Positions 22,003 to 34,090 of a stretch of DNA of 64,000 nucleotides are shown here, piece after piece. Position 1 is the first letter of the stretch, and each line of letters opens with the position of its first letter. Made by a program: the position numbers and the translations under genes. The DNA is taken from positions 18,037,001 to 18,101,000 of the forward strand of contig CM067544.1 of assembly GCA_034509755.1 (NCBI GenBank), given 5' to 3'. Source of the stretch: Anisodus tanguticus (taxonomy: Eukaryota; Streptophyta; Magnoliopsida; Solanales; Solanaceae). A model generated the notes under the pieces. The model did not search any database. It saw nothing but the letters and a program-made list of their open reading frames with translations, and was not told the DNA's origin.

Positions 22003-23030
22003 AGCAGCTTCAATATTGGTCTGAGTAGGGCCCGCTGCGTGATGGGTTGCGGAGGGCGGGGCCCAAGGACACTTGCTTGCTGTCCCAGACCAGAAGAATT
22101 TTGGAAACCTACTTGTCTAGAATTAATGGGCCAGGCTGCATTGGGCCGTAACTTTTGCTGGGCAGCCCAACTCCCAGGCGTTGTAGCTGTAGGGAAATAG
22201 GGGCTGCTGGGACCAGCTGGGTTGTGGCCCACTGCCGTAGGGACGGGGCTAACTTCCACTGTTACCATTGCCGCGTTGCCCCCGTGATTTTTTCCAACTA
22301 TTTTGTCACCCCCGGGAGAACAGTTTTGGTTCGAATTATCAATGAACCCTTGAGAATTAGTGGAGGACGTCATCATGACCACGGGACTAGCACTTGTAGC
22401 CGTCTTTTTAGCCAAACCGGCTTCTTTCAAAGTAAGCATGGAACGGGCTTGATAGAACTTCGGGAGAGGATTACTTTGATGAAGGAGAGTTCCAACGCCA
22501 CTATAGGCCTCGAATAGGCCAGCAACCATCTACAGGACAAGACGATCTTCACTAACGGGCGCACCAACGTTGCGGAGTTGGTCCGCCAATTCTTTCAACC
22601 GTTTGCAATATGCTGAAACGTTCGAGAAATTTTCCATATTGACGTGGGAAAAATCCTGCTCAAGGGTAACATCACGAGAATTCCGATTATCTTGGAATAT
22701 ATCATGGAGTCTATCCCAAGTATCATTCGTCGTAGCGTCAGGCTCAATAATCGTTTGCAAAAGGTCGGTAGAAATAGTGGAGTAAATCCACTGAAGAACA
22801 GTAGCATCAAGGGTTGTCCGTAACTTAGGATCATCCTCGGGTTTGGTACCTTCGTATCCATTGGAGCCGCGGGGATAATATGATGGAGAACTTGATGCGA
22901 GTGTGCGTGAACTTTGAACAATTCTGCCCACGTCGAGTATTGGATGTTTTCTATTTCAAGAATGATAGGGATGTGATTCTTGATGTTAGAAACAGTGAGG
23001 GCAGGGTGAACGTGTTCTTAGCCATAATAG
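21984..23030 (-). pseudogene. Copia D gag
   Basis: The frame 22931-22530 has LRTTLDATVLQWIYSTISTD, WDRLHDIFQDNRNSRDVTLE and YCKRLKELADQLRNVGAPVS. It stops, and the next frame (22529-21984) continues with VAGLFEAYSGVGTLLHQSNP, LPKFYQARSMLTLKEAGLAK and a Gly/Asn/Pro-rich tail. One in-frame stop divides the two. No CCHC knuckle was seen. Confidence 0.85.
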
Positions 23031-23177
23031 CAACGCAAGACGTGATGTAGGGATTGGGAAGAAATTTTTTGGAAGAGAGGAGAGACCGTCGGACATGAAT
23101 TTCGAGAAAAGAGGCTCGAAATTGGAGGGATTGTCGACGGAATTTTGAGAAAATTGGAGAGAGGAATTTAAGACCTA

Positions 23178-23503
23178 GACTTCTGATACCATGAAAGAAA
23201 TAATCCCTTGATTATTCTCATTAATGAAATAGTATATATACAATTTACAATTCTCCATAATAGATAACCTATTCCTATTCTAAATCCAAAACCATATTCT
23301 AGTAGTGCAAGACTCCTACAATTATGGTAAGTGTACAACATTAATTATGATAATATTTACACTAGAATATTTGACAAAACCGTGACTAACTATTATGTAC
23401 AAAATCGTGACTAACTATTATGTACAAAATCGTGACTAACTATTATGTACAAAACCGTGATATACATTAAGTGTATATCACGGAATATCTTCTATATTTA
23501 ACA
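23178..23503 (-). mobile_element. Copia D 5' LTR with internal 25 bp triplication
   Basis: The LTR is 23192-23503 on the plus strand, starting TGAAAGAAATAATCCC and ending TATATTTAACA. The unit CGTGACTAACTATTATGTAC with its A-rich lead is present three times in tandem (about 23383-23460). The partner LTR near 18745-18780 has one copy. The primer site is at 23178-23191. Confidence 0.82.
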
Positions 23504-23975
23504 CTTACTTATAGGAGCCAATACAAAACACACAAGAAAATCATCCCAAAAAAAAGCCATTGTATTGTTACTATCTGAATACCCTTTAATTAATTTCTTT
23601 CACGTATACAATTAAAGTCGTGTGAGCCTGCATGTGAGTTATGATTATTCCTCCGTTTCATTTTATGCGTCTTAGTATTTGACTGGACACAAAATTTAAA
23701 AATGAAGAGAAGACACATTTTAATCTTATGAGATAAAACTAAAGGGGTACGTGTGTGATATAACAAAAATACCCTAAAGACTTGTACATAGACATGTCAG
23801 CAAATATATCGGAAATATCATTAAATTACTTTATGAGAAAGCTTTATCGAAAACTATATATATTTTTTGGTTTTAACCGTGCAACATACAAGGATAGGAA
23901 ATGACCTTATAGAAATATGCTAAATGTCAATGAATCCAATTAGTGCAATATATATATATATATATATATAATGAA
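23504..23975. other. Intergenic with MITE-like half and (TA)n
   Basis: Bases about 23647-23700 read CCTCCGTTTCATTTTATGCG and then GACACAAAATTTAAA, the left half of a common plant MITE end whose partner end was not found. A (TA)n run lies at 23950-23971. No gene was seen. Confidence 0.45.
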
Positions 23976-24858
23976 TTAAACACTAGAGTTTCGCATGTTG
24001 GAGGCTTTGTCTCTTCACACGTGCATAATCTACTAAGTGAGTAGATGACCGTAGGGCCAAGAATCGTCAAATTTCGTTGAGAAATGAAAGAGATATTGGT
24101 CCACGCAGTAAGGTGTTTGAGGCATGGAAATATGGTGTGGGACAAATCTACCACATCGGTTGGAAAATGAAGAATTGCTCTCTTTATAAGTCTCAAAATT
24201 GGCTAAGGGTTTGGGACCCCAAGGGGTAACCCATGTCTTTAAAGGAGGGAGGACCTAGATGTGCTTGGGTTCAAGGCTAAGCACACACGCGCGCCGCCGC
24301 AGCCCACACGCGCGCCGCCGCCCGCCCGTCCCGTCCCGTCCGGTCCGGGCTCGGGTCTTGGGGCTGAGGGCTGACCCCCAAATTGTTTAATATTTACAGT
24401 TTGGTCCCTGGAGTTTCTGAAATGTTGAATTTGGGAACGACGGAAGGTAGAAAGTTTCTGCCTACCGTTGGAGTTAATTTTTGGGGGCGTCCAAAACGTG
24501 AGCAGTAACGTTGGGACGAAAACAGAAACTCTCTGTTCTTCAGCAAGTCGATTCATATTTGTATTCTTCGTCAGAATCAACCTATTTGCTTTGTACTGTT
24601 GATTAAAGTGTTGTTTTATCTTGAAAGATTATTGCCCGTTAACGTAAAAGCATATATACGGGGCAATATTGTCTTAAAGACAGAGTATCATCACTCGACT
24701 CAGTACACAGTTGTAACAATCCAGATTTAGTGTTTCTTGATTTCAGGTTATTAAGATTCAAGACTCAACAAGCTTGCGGCAGTTCTGAACATTGGCTTGT
24801 TTGTTTATCCTTTCGAACACTTGTAATATTTATTTACTTTCCGTACTTCTTTACATAT
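23976..24858 (-). mobile_element. Old LTR remnant related to the copia E LTR
   Basis: The segment shares blocks with the inverted copia E LTR: GTAGGGCCAAGAATCGTC, TTGAGAAATGAAAGAGATAT, GGACCCCAAGGGGTAACCCA, AAAGGAGGGAGGACCTAGAT, the CGCGCGCCGCCGCCCGCCCG block, and TTTATCCTTTCGAACACTTG. It is clearly more diverged than the three LTR copies at 41.7, 56.6 and 61.9 kb and lacks both ends. Open frames in it are shadows. Confidence 0.75.
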
Positions 24859-24860
24859 CT

Positions 24861-24866
<6 letters not shown>

Positions 24867-24913
<47 letters not shown>

Positions 24914-24918
24914 TTTTA
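24867..24918. repeat. (TA)n microsatellite plus T run
   Basis: About 18-20 TA units are followed by a run of 14 T. It abuts the end of the old LTR remnant. Confidence 0.9.
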
Positions 24919-25329
24919 ACTTGTAAGTCTATTTATTAGTTCAAGATTTCTCTTACTGACTAGAAACTTCATAGGCGAGTGAAAGCGTTTTCGATTTATC
25001 ACTTCTTTATTCCATGATTGCCTTGTCGATGTGACTATTGTATGATTGTTTTCATGCATCTTGTATAATAACTATTAAGTGATATGCACAAATATTTACT
25101 TCGAAAATTAAGATTGCTATCAAACTATTGCTAGTTGACGAGATCATTGACTTTGGGAACATATTAACCTGTTGTTACAAGTTAAAATTTATTGATACAG
25201 TACAATGAATCTTCTCAGACCCTACTTATGAGAATATACTGGATATGTTGTTGTTGTATAATAAATCTTCGCTAGGTTTTTAATTATCTCTACATATTGT
25301 TGGTCTAAGATTTTGTATATGGTTTGATT
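24919..25329. other. Upstream of POD2, no exon seen
   Basis: The sequence is AT-rich and intron-like. The first peroxidase exon with the distal histidine (HFHDCF type) was not found here. The DNA ends in a TATGTAG acceptor at about 25336. Confidence 0.4.
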
Positions 25330-26044
25330 ATGTAGGAATGTGATGGGGGTATTCTTCTAAATGATACTTCTACATTCGGAGTCAGCGAGGTTTTTTTTTT
25401 TTTTTTTTTTTTTAATAGATCAAGCTAAACAAAGGATCAAAGATCGATGCCCTGGCGTAGCTGTCTCTTGTGCAAATATCGTAGCCATTGCTGCCCGTGA
25501 CTCTGTTGCTCTCGTAAGTCATTACATATTTGTATCGATATAAATTACTCATTATATATATAGACACACACACACTTCATCTATTGGTATACATGGTGAC
25601 GCGTACAGCTTGTTATAATTTTTTATTTGTGCGATGTTGTGATTGTTTTGGGCCTCATGGGCACACAGCGTAAATTTTCCAATTTACAGCGATCCTTTCC
25701 TTTCTAATTAGTCTAGCTCTTTCGTGATAAATGACTAATATCCTCTATATGAAATATATGTCTAATCATATGATTGGTTACACTAATTTATACCGTGAAC
25801 AGTTGGGAGGAGTATCGTACCAAGTGCAATTAGGACGAAGAGATGCAAGAACTGCTAATTTTTTCGCGCCTTTGAATCAACTTTCAGCTCTATTGACAAT
25901 GTCGACACTCAAATAGGGAAATTCAGCGCGAAAGGCATGACAATAAGGGAAATGATGGCATTTGTGGGAGCCCACACGATAGGGTTCTCCTGGTGCACCA
26001 CCTTGTGTAACAACGGGAACGTTAATCCAGCCAGATGGGCCACA

Positions 26045-26316
26045 CACTATAAGAAGAAAGACATTTGCCAATAACATTTTTTGTTGTCATATGTTGGATG
26101 TTATTGCCCAAAGTACTTTTCGAAACAACAAAAATTATTACATGTCGTTGCAATAACCTCTGATGCAAAAAGTTTTCGAAACAACATATTAAGTTTGTTG
26201 TCATTTATGTTTTTTAGCAACAATATATTAATTGTTTGTTGCCATTTACGTTTTTTAGCAACAACATATTTATTGTTGCTAAAGTCTTGTTGTCAATTAT
26301 ATACCTTCTTATAGTG
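26045..26316. mobile_element. CACTA-ended MITE inside POD2
   Basis: The left end is CACTATAAGAAGAAAGAC. The right end, inverted, is CACTATAAGAAGGTATAT. Flanking triplets are ACA (26042-26044) and ACG (26317-26319), a 3 bp TSD with one change. It interrupts the peroxidase codons between RWA-T and LGCNC. The interior has several short inverted TTGTTGCCA/AACAACA words. Confidence 0.82.
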
Positions 26317-26495
26317 ACGCTAGGATGCAATTGCCTCATCACGTTTAATAACCAAAACATGATACGATTAGATTCGACCCATGAGGTCTTCGATAATGTC
26401 TTTACAACGACTTGACTAAGAACCAGGGTCTCCTCTTCTCCGACCAAGTGCTCATGATCAATAATGTCACTGTTGCCATCGTTCGTGGCTACAAC

Positions 26496-26774
26496 TGTTG
26501 AGAATATAATCAACTATTAGAAGTGTGCTCTCTCAAACAGCTTAAGCTCTTAGATGAGATGGTCACACATTTCAATATGGTATCAGAGCAATCAAAGGTC
26601 CTAGGATCAAATCTCGCCGTCACCCATTATCAAAAAGAATTTTCAAGTGTTTGGATCATGAAAAAAATCAGTTCAACACGTGAGGGGGCGTGTTGAGAAT
26701 ATAATCAAATATTAAAAGTGTGTTCTCTCTAACGGGGCTTAAGCTTTTAGATGAGATAGTCACACACTTCAACA
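26496..26774 (+). mobile_element. TRIM copy 1, inside POD2
   Basis: The direct repeats are 26496-26577 and 26691-26774, starting TGTTGAGAATATAATCAA. The primer site TGGTATCAGAGC is at 26578-26589 and a purine tract GTGAGGGGGCG precedes the second repeat. The TSD ACAAC flanks it (26491-26495 and 26775-26779). It splits the peroxidase codons RGY-NN. It has no coding capacity. Confidence 0.92.
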
Positions 26775-26920
26775 ACAACAACAACCTTGATCATTTCTTC
26801 CGTGATTTTAGTGATGCCATGATCAAAATGGGGAACTTGCCTCCCCGGGATGGCGTTCAATTGGAAATTAGCGATATTTGCCACAAGGTTAATGATGTCA
26901 ATTCCGTCGCAGCCATGTGA

Positions 26921-27311
26921 AAAGAATCGTACGAGGTTCTTAATAAATAAATTTTACCTTAATTCCACTTTCATGAATAAACGCGATATGTCTGGTTAAT
27001 TATATCTGTTATTGTCCTAGGTCTTACATATAATACAAATCAATGGAAGACCCTGTGTTAGCTTAGCGGCAGCTCTATTTTCTATACATTGGCAGTCTTT
27101 GTTTATTACTATTGTATTACTTATATTATAGTATCATTTCAGAGTACGTTAATGAATCTACAATATTATTTATTTATTATTGCTAGATTTTTTTTTTGCA
27201 TGCATGCATGTAAAAGATAGGGCATTTCCTACTTTGATTGGGATTATTAAGGTAAACAATTTGAAATTTTCTTAATTACTTGTACTATTTCTTTTGAGTA
27301 CTAATACAATT
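26921..27311. other. POD2 3' flank, no gene seen
   Basis: AT-rich sequence after the pseudogene stop. A GCATGCATGCATG run at 27198-27210 is the only notable feature. Confidence 0.4.
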
Positions 27312-27468
27312 TGTAGAATTATATTAATTTTCCTTAGGGAGCCTTTCTCATTAATACAAAATATATATAGGTGTACAATGTGGAATCCTATATAACAAGG
27401 GATCCTAATTCTATCATAATTACATCACTAAATATGGTAAATACAAATATGGTACACTTGCTAATACA

Positions 27469-28140
27469 CACCTTCAGTCGGAGCGGGAGGAGGCCGGACG
27501 CTAAGACTGGATCTGAAGTCTAAGAAGAGTTGTCTAGGAAGGCCCTTTGTGAAATATATCCACATACTGATATGAAGAAGGCACATGCAATACCTTGACA
27601 TGACCGAGAGCAACTTTCTCACGAACAAAATGGATGTCCATCTCAATGTGTTTGGTTTTAATGCTGAACCGGAGTATGAGATAGATATATAGCGGATATG
27701 TTATCATAATAGACCAAAGACGCCTTACGGAGAGACACTGAAGCTCTAAAAGAAGGTTTCGGAGCCAACAGATCTCAACAACAACATTAGCAACACCTCT
27801 GTATTCTGCTTCTGCACTCGAATGGGATAATATGGCTTGTCTCTTGGCTGACCAAGAAATGAGGTTATCCCCTAAGAACACACAATAGCCTGAGGTAGAT
27901 CGTCGCGTGTCCGGACATCCTGCCCAATCAACATCCGTATATGATAACAATTTGATCGGTGCTGAGGGGTAGATATGCAATTCATAATCAAATATGCCCT
28001 TAACATATCGAATGATACGTTTGAGGGCAGTAAAATGAGGCTTCCTGAGGGCATGCATGAATAAACATACCTGCTGAACATCATAAGCAATATCAGGTTT
28101 GGTGAAAGTAAGGTAATGTAGTGCTCCAGCAAGACTCCTT
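27469..28140 (-). pseudogene. Copia B RNase H
   Basis: The frame 28058-27534 (174 residues) has LKRIIRYVKGIFDYELHIYP, SYTDVDWAGCPDTRRSTSGY, CVFLGDNLISWSAKRQAILS, AEAEYRGVA and HFVREKVALGHVKVLHVPSS. One frameshift lies near 27690, and the C-terminal residues run in another frame (27646-27461). Confidence 0.88.
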
Positions 28141-29084
28141 TATAGAGTGGGATCTTACACTAGATTACCATCCAAAGCACTAAGCTTTGATTTAGAATCA
28201 ACTGGAGTTGACATGATCTTGCAATTTGTCATTTTAGCCCTGTACACAATCTCCTCTGCATACTTACGCTGACAAAGAAATATGGTATCTACAGATCTAG
28301 TCACTGAAATCCCCAAAAAATACCTCAACTTTCCCAAGTCAGTCATAGCAAATTTGGTTTTGAGCAGTGCAATTATCTCATTTTTTGACACATCGGAAGA
28401 AGTAGTAAGAATAATATCATCCACATATAACAATATATAAGCAGTGTTACTACCTCTATGGAAAGTAAACAGAGAATTATCACACTTGCTGCATGTAATC
28501 CCAATTTTCATAATGTACTGTGCAAAACGATCATACCACACTCAAGGGGCCTGTTTTAGACCATAAAGTGACTTACGAAGACAGCATACATATTGAGGGG
28601 CAGCTGGATCGACAAAACTAAGTGGCTGGTGCATGTAGACAGTTTCTTTTAAATCCCCATGTAGAAAGGCATTTTTTACATCAAGTTGATGAATCTGCCA
28701 ATGCTTACCCATAGCGATGCTCAGGACTGTACGAATAGTGGCCGGTTTAACAACTGGACTGAATGTCTCACCACAATCAATGTCCGCCTGCTGATTAGTA
28801 CCATTTTCCACAAGCGTTGCCTTATATCTTTCTAGGTCACCACTGTCTCTGTACTTGTGACGAAAAAGTCACATGCAGTGTATCACATTCACCCCATCCG
28901 ATCGAGGAACCAAATCCCAAGTATGTTGTTTCGTTAACGTATTAAACTCCTTGCGTATGGCCGTATTCCAATTCGGGTCTAATTTTGTTAATTTTGGGTT
29001 TTTGGGAATTGGGGAAATGGTTTGGATAGACAGGTTAAATTGAACTTTGGGTTTGAAAATTCTGTGTTGGGCACGGGTTTTCAT
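28141..29084 (-). pseudogene. Copia B reverse transcriptase
   Basis: Pieces: 29084-28869 (KPKVQFNLSIQ, then LDPNWNTAIRKEFNTLTKQH, TWDLVPRSDGVNVIHCM), 28811-28542 (IDCGETFSPVVKPATIRTVL, QLDVKNAFLHGDLKETVYMH, LRKSLYGLKQAP) and 28541-28155 (MWYDRFAQYIMKIGIT, the catalytic LLYVDDIILTTSS, LGKLRYFLGISVTRS). Stops or frame changes lie at about 28865 and 28541. All core motifs are present, so the RT domain is complete in content though not in frame. Confidence 0.9.
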
Positions 29085-29387
29085 ATGGTGTGAGGGTGTT
29101 GGCTGGGTAAGGGATTTTGGTGTCGGTCGATGATGGTTGGTTGGGTCAAAATCGGGTTCGGTGTAAGTCTTGGGTCCGGTGTAGGGTGTCGGTTAAGGGA
29201 GGTTGGTCGGGTAATCGGAACAGTGGTTGACGGTGTGTGGGGAGTCGATCTGGCATGTTTGAGGTTGTTGTCGGTTTATGGGTTTGGGGTGGTGGTTGTT
29301 TTGGGTGTACCAGTATCGGTGGGGGCTGGTAAAGTCGGGTAGAGTGTTGGTGGAGGTAGGGTTCCGATAACAGGGTCGGCTTGTTAG

Positions 29388-32300
29388 TAGGGCTGACAAT
29401 TTCACCCTAACCCGATGGATATCCGATCCACCCGACCCAATTATATGGACGAAAATCGATAAAACATGGATTTTAATCGGATGACGGATGGATCGGGTGA
29501 CAGATCGGGTCGGATTCGGGTGGACATATATTCGACCCACCCGTTATAAATTAATTATTTTTAATTCCACGGTCCACCCCTCTCTTAAGTTATTGTAAAG
29601 CCCAAAATATCAAATCCCAATACTTAAAATCCCTATTCCCTAATCCGATAATCTCTACCCTCTCTTCACTTCAGTTACAAAATACACAACTCCTAACTTA
29701 AAGACCTAAACCCTCCAATCTTCACTTCAGTCGTTCAGATTCTAAACTTCAGAACTTCAGCCCTCTCTTCAAAGTTCAACCGTTCAAAACTCAAAAGATC
29801 ACAACCCTATCATCAACCGTTCAGAACTTCAGCGTCGTCACTCTTCAGTCTTCACCCAAATCTCCTAAACCCTAGCGGCCTCGCTCTCTTCAGCATCTTC
29901 AGTCTTCACTCTCTTCAGCGTCTTCACTCTTCACCCAATACTGATAGTTCTCCGGCCATAAATGGCAAGTCCTCATGAATATTTAATGCGGCAAATCGCC
30001 ACCACACAAGGTAAAATCCTCGCTCGTCTTCACTCTTCACCCAATACTGTTGAGGTAATAGTACTAAAATTCAAGATTTTAAGTTATATTTTGGTTGCAT
30101 GTTGGAGGTGTTTTTGTGCATTTTCAGCACATTCATACCAATAGGGCAGTGTCTGATGAGCAGCAAAAAGGTTTGGCAACAAGTGTGAGTTTTGTTCTGT
30201 ATTTGTTTGTATATTGATTACTTTTTTTCTATTCCTTTTGACATATAATGACCCCCTAAAGTTTCTGAATCGGTTATTTCTCTGTAGTTAAGGCTACGAC
30301 TATTATTTCTTTTGACAATTAGTTATTCCAGTTTCTGAATCTGTTATTTCTGAATCTATTATTCTCTGTAGTTAAGGCTATGACTGTTATTTCTTTGTAG
30401 TTAAGGCTACGATAAATCTGTTATTCCTTTTGACAATTAGTTTCTGTTATTTCTCTATAGAAATTACCAACATTCAATAGAATTTAAATTAATTTACTAA
30501 AAATGCATGGTCTTGAAAAAAAAAGATAGTTATATTCTTGATGCATGAGTTTTTCTGTTGGTCAATTCATGAATTCTAATTGTTTAGGATGTGTTGTTCT
30601 AACTGAATTGTCAATTTCAGTGAAAACACTTATTAAAAAAGAGTCTTTCTAATTATTTTTTGTAATGTTAATGTATGACAGTGATGGACACGGGAGATAG
30701 TAGTGCTGGCTCCAAGTCTGTCTCATTCTCTCCTTCTCTATTGTCTCTTGAAATCTCAGTCCCAATGCCTTCTCGTCTAACTACTCAACCTCAACAAGGA
30801 GAGGGAGAAGAAGAAATGGGACTGTCACCTCTACCTCAGCCCAGGAGACTTAAATCAGAAGTGTGGAATCACTTCGAGAAGACGGTAATCAATGGTGAAC
30901 AAAAGGCTAGATGTTTGCACTGTAAGTTATTATTTTCGGGCAATAGTAAGAATGGGACTTTTCATTTGAAAGACCATCTTTATCATAGATGCACTAAAAC
31001 ACATTAAGGGTGATATACGTCAAAAATTGTTGTCGGTTAATCGTAGACAAGATTCAAGCTTAAGTCTAGAAAACCATGTCTTTAGTCAAGAAGAAGCAAG
31101 AAAGGAGTTGGCTCACATGGTTGTTCTCCATGAGCACCCATTGTCAATTGTAGAGCATATTGGGTTTAAGAGATTTATTAATTGCTTGAATCCAAACTTC
31201 AAGATAATAAGTCGCAACACTTTAAAAATTGATATTATGAAGATGTTTGTGATTGAGAAAGCAAATCTCAAGAAGTTGTTTGATGGTCATGTGGGAAGAG
31301 TAGCTATTACAACCGATATGTGGACTACTTCACACCAAAAGAAAGGTTATATGGACGTCACATCACATTTCATTGATGATCAATGGGTTTTGCGGAACAA
31401 AACTTTGAGGTACTTAAAATTTGAAGCTTCTTGTTATTTATTATTTACTGATTAGTGGTTGTATATATGCTTGTTTAATTTTATGCATATTGTTTTCCAC
31501 CAAATTGATATATTTTTTTCAAAATAGGTTTGTTTACGTTCCTTGTTCACACACTGCCAATATGCTTGCTCAAGTTCTGGTGGATACGTTGAATGTATAC
31601 AATATAGCTGAGAAAATATCTTCTGTGGTTCTTGATAATTGTTCCACAAATGATGCCATGGTTGATCTTTTACAAGAAAAATTTGATTCAGATAGTCTTT
31701 TGTGTTCTGGTCAATTTTTGCATGTGCGTTGTAGTGCACATATATTAAATTTGATTGTCCAGGATGGTTTGGAGGTGATTGGATCTGGAATAGAAAGGAT
31801 ACAAAATTGTGTTGTTTTTTTGGGGTTCAACACAAAAAAGACTTCAAAAGTTTGAGGATAAGGCGAGATGTTCGAAAGTTGATTGTTCTAGAAAGTTGTC
31901 TCTTGATTGTAAAACAAGGTGGAACTCGACTTTTTTAATGCTTGAAAGTGCTCTACCATATAAGAATGTTTTTGCTAACTTGAAAACTCAAAATCCAAAG
32001 TTTAAATTTGTGGTTCCTACTCAACGTGATTGGGAGTTGGCTGAAATTATATGTGATAAATTAAAAAGATTTCACATAGTAACTCAGTTGTTCTCTTGCA
32101 GAAAATATCTCACTGCCAACTTGTTCTTTCGTCAAGTATGTGAGATTAAATTAGCTTTGCGCTTGTGGAGAAATAGTAATGAGCAAGTTGTTAAGGATAT
32201 GGCTCAAAAAATGGTTGAAAAATTTGACAAGTATTGGTCTAATATCAATGAAATATTGTCGGTTGCTGCAATTTTAGACCCTAGAAATAAGTTGGAATGT

Positions 32301-33667
32301 GTGGAGTTTTATTTTAATAAAATATTTGATGATGAAGATTATGTTGAGGTATCTAGGATAAAGAGTTTGTTGTATGATTTGTTGCATGAGTATCATGAGA
32401 AATCCAAAATAGAGGATGTTGTGTCTCCTACTTGTAGACATAATGTACTTCTTGGGAAGCGACCTAGTGATTGCAATGCTTATGATAAATGGACTTTGAT
32501 GAAAAAGACTAAGAAAAGAAAAGGCAATGTGCGGTGTGAGTTAGACCACTATCTGGAAGAGGATGCATTACCAGAGAGTAGTGAGTTTGATAACCTTCAT
32601 TTTTGGAAGACTGACTTGAAGTATCCAACTTTGAGAAAAATTGCTAAAGATATATTAGCAATTCATGCATCAACAATAGCTTCTGGGAGTGCTTTTAGTA
32701 AGGGCGGTAGAGTGGTTAGTCCCCATTGTTCGAGCCTTCATGCCGATACAGTGGAAGCACTTATGTGAATGCAAAATTAGATCCTTGGAGTGCATTCAAG
32801 TAATATATATTTTTTATTTACACTCACTTGAACCGTTTTTTTTAAAATTGATATGATGATAATTTATGAGTTCGGGTGGATTTTTTTTAGAATCTTCTTT
32901 TGATAATGCACACACATGTGCAACTATTTTGGATGATGCCGATGTGGGAGGTGATGGAAGCTCTACTACTACAAGTGAATTCATTGATGTTAACTCGGTA
33001 AACTAATCACATTTATTTCCTACGATAATGTTTGTTTTAATAATGTTTTATTTTTGATATGCTTTTATTTCATTAACGGCAGGATGGAGAGGACATGTAT
33101 ATGTGATTTAGAAAATGAATGGATCTTCAAGGATGTGATATGAAGACGGAAGACCGGATGAATTTTAAAGTCTTAGTCTATTATAGATGTTTTTGCTATC
33201 AGTTTTCCGGTCCACTGATGGAGATTTTGAATGCATATGTGATATGACTTTTTGTGTTAAATTGATTTTAGCATGACTTTGAATGCATACTAGTACTGCA
33301 TTTGTGTTAAATTGACTTTTTTAATAATGTACTGCTACTGCAAACTGCATACTAGTATGCAGATTTTGAATGCATACTAGTAATGCATATGTGATACTAC
33401 GGTACTAGTATAACTGATGTTTTCTTTTTTAATAATGTACTTCTGTTTTCTTTTTAGTATGTCTTAGCTGAGTACAATGTGTTATTTGTCTCATAATAAG
33501 ATAAGGAATGCATCCGTGAATCACCCGATTCACCCGTGTATGATGGGTGGATCGGATGTGGATTAAAAAAAATAGGGTGATGGATAGGTCGGGTGGTAGA
33601 TGGATCGTTGGCTGGTGGAGGCGGATTGAGATCCACCCAATCCACCTCCGATCCATTGCCAGCCCTA
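29388..33667 (+). mobile_element. Complete hAT transposon nested in copia B
   Basis: The ends are TAGGGCTGACAAT on the left and, inverted, TAGGGCTGGCAAT on the right. An 8 bp duplication with one mismatch flanks it: CTTGTTAG (29380-29387) and CTTGTTGG (33668-33675), the hAT standard. Subterminal DNA on both sides is rich in GGATCGG/GGGTGGAT words (29400-29545 and 33530-33655), likely transposase contact sites. The CTTCA-rich stretch at 29650-29940 looks like a 5' UTR. The element is 4280 bp and carries a broken transposase gene. Confidence 0.93.
30675..32830 (+). pseudogene. hAT transposase (RICESLEEPER-like), broken
   Basis: The ATG is at 30683 or just upstream. The N-terminus is Ser/Pro-rich, followed by a BED zinc finger (residues about 60-106; VWNHFEK, C80, C83, H101, C106). 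A stop after TKTH (31007) interrupts the frame. Then 31027-31409 carries the catalytic N-part with AITTDMWTTSHQKKGYM. A clean GT..AG intron spans 31410-31527. Next come FVYVPCSHTANMLAQVLVDT and VVLDNCSTND. A slip in a T/G run at about 31820 shifts the frame. 31809-32768 continues with the RTRWNST motif, the insertion domain and the C-terminal dimerisation block YPTLRKIAKDILAIHASTIA, ending at an early TGA after EALM. Roughly three disabling changes are seen. Confidence 0.88.
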
Positions 33668-34090
33668 CTTGTTGGTTGTCGGTGATTGGAGTGACGGCGG
33701 CTTGGAGGTGAGACTGTGGAGGTGACAGATGGACTGGGATGTTTACCGATGCAGGTACAGTGACGGGTGACCGATTTCCGGTTGGAGAGGCAATCGGCGG
33801 TGATGGGGTCAGTGACTTTGTGGGGTAGGCTGGTACAGTGTTGGGGTTCTGCTGGCTGAAAGGAGTGGCGACGGTAGCTGGTGACAGCACGGGGTGTAGG
33901 TTGCCGATGGTGGGGGCAACCAATGGTGATAGTGATGGTCCAGGTGAGCCGTTGGTGTTGACAACGGTGAGAGGTAGTGACAGTGACTGGGTACTGACTG
34001 CTGCCGGAACAATGGTAGTATGTCGGAGAGCGTAGTGGACAAGCAGCGATGTGTCTGAATTATCAAGAAATTTGTAATCCGTGACTTAGA
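33668..34090 (-). pseudogene. Copia B IN-RT linker, right part
   Basis: A Pro/Thr/Ser/His-rich linker read in broken frames on the minus strand (for example 33923-33668 with LSPATVATPFSQQNPNTVPA). It continues on the far side of the hAT at 29100-29387. Joining across the hAT is inferred from the TSD. Confidence 0.6.

Larger units (their letters stand above)
18641..23503 (-). mobile_element. Copia D: Ty1/copia, truncated 3' LTR
   Basis: On the minus strand: 5' LTR (23503-23192), primer site TGGTATCAGAAGTC (23191-23178), gag, protease, integrase, RT, RNase H, then a 3' LTR cut short (18812 to about 18641). The purine tract before the 3' LTR is weak. The internal sequence is close to copia C, but the U3 of the LTR differs, so C and D are sister families. 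Truncation of the left LTR means no TSD can be scored. Confidence 0.9.
25337..26920 (+). pseudogene. POD2: decayed class III peroxidase
   Basis: Pieces in order: 25337-25391 (CDGGILLNDTSTFGVSE), a T run of about 23 bases replacing roughly 15 codons, and 25415-25513 (DQAKQRIKDRCPGVAVSCAN, then IVAIAARDSVAL) ending at a GTAAGT donor. An intron follows to an AG at 25802. The last exon from 25803 has LGGVSYQVQLGRRDARTANF, a one-base deletion at about 25890, then VGAHTIGFSWCTTLC, the MITE, TLGCNC, LDSTHEVFDN, a two-base loss at about 26400, LLFSDQVLM, IVRGY, the TRIM, then FFRDFSDAMIKMGNLPPRDG and a stop at 26920. It is paralogous to POD1. It lacks exon 1 and is clearly nonfunctional. Confidence 0.9.
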
